From: Paractinoplanes maris
GTDB taxonomy: Bacteria; Actinomycetota; Actinomycetes; Mycobacteriales; Micromonosporaceae
DNA: 64,000 bases
Assembly: GCF_023544465.1 (NCBI RefSeq)
Contig: NZ_JALPVL010000002.1
Location: 765,733 to 829,732 of the forward strand
Reading direction: 5' to 3'
Shown: in pieces, positions 63,994-64,000 of the stretch
How positions within the stretch are numbered: position 1 is the first letter of the stretch
Layout of the letters: every line of letters starts with the position of its first letter
Translations under genes and position numbers: made by a program
Notes under the pieces: generated by a model
Seen by the model: the letters and a program-made list of their open reading frames with translations, nothing else
The model's database searches: none
Told to the model about the DNA's origin: nothing

Positions 63994-64000
63994 AGCAATC

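Overview
The window is about 70% G+C with the strong third-position GC bias, GTG starts and antisense open frames typical of a high-GC actinomycete. The protein families (stressosome/SpoIIE partner-switching genes, many GTG starts, 5S sequence) point to Micromonosporaceae, with an Actinoplanes-like organism the best guess. Lineage is an inference from gene content; no marker beyond 5S rRNA and tRNA-Lys is present.

Layout. 1-6.7 kb: end of a secreted-looking protein, then a minus-strand hemL - histidine phosphatase - TlpA/ResA - ccdA - resB - ccsB operon for haem synthesis and System II cytochrome c maturation, the same order as in mycobacteria. 6.9-8 kb: STAS protein, MerR regulator with operator dyad, thioredoxin. 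8-25.4 kb: signalling. A 1468-residue soluble HAMP-array hybrid kinase with a receiver partner diverges from a HATPase-GAF-SpoIIE phosphatase; a six-gene coupled operon encodes a stressosome core (RsbR-RsbS-RsbT), an RsbX/SpoIIE-like phosphatase, a histidine kinase and a receiver-SpoIIE phosphatase; an RsbV-like antagonist diverges from it. A dihydrofolate-reductase-like protein, a GlcE-like flavoprotein and an oligopeptidase B lie between. 25.5-33.3 kb: mscL, a small unknown, a zinc-finger anti-sigma-like membrane protein embedded in three different tandem repeat arrays, a CGNR regulator whose 3' end is inside one array, transhydrogenase sthA, a glpD 3' remnant, a universal stress protein and a secreted esterase.

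33.6-41.4 kb is the most unusual region: a tightly coupled six-gene operon encoding a zinc-ribbon protein, a membrane protein, a chelatase/MoxR-type AAA+ ATPase, a chelatase-D-like vWA protein, a CHAT caspase-like protease and a trehalose-synthase homologue that has lost its catalytic residues and gained an N-terminal beta-rich domain. It looks like an NTP-dependent, protease-effector conflict/stress system with a dead glycosidase as possible sensor or scaffold.

41.5-52.4 kb: a two-component operon with frameshifts in both kinase and regulator, a short acidic protein, two large secreted proteins (one a probable pseudo-protease with FG-GAP repeats), an AAA/DUF234 ATPase, an unknown protein, and a single-pass membrane protein with a RHIM-like amyloid motif. 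52.5-57.1 kb: a decayed integrative element inserted in tRNA-Lys(TTT), with a 45-bp att copy at the far end, XRE regulator, small element genes, an excisionase-like protein and a broken integrase. 57.3-64 kb: a membrane/coiled-coil unknown, two GT4 glycosyltransferases, a lipoprotein, a deletion scar joining 3' remnants of a Ser/Thr kinase and an ECF sigma factor, a beta-propeller phytase, and the 5S rRNA end of an rRNA operon with its terminator.

Single-base frameshifts recur at 41.8-41.9, 43.2, 52.9, 53.4 and 56.8 kb. The island examples fit decay; the two-component ones could be real or sequence errors.
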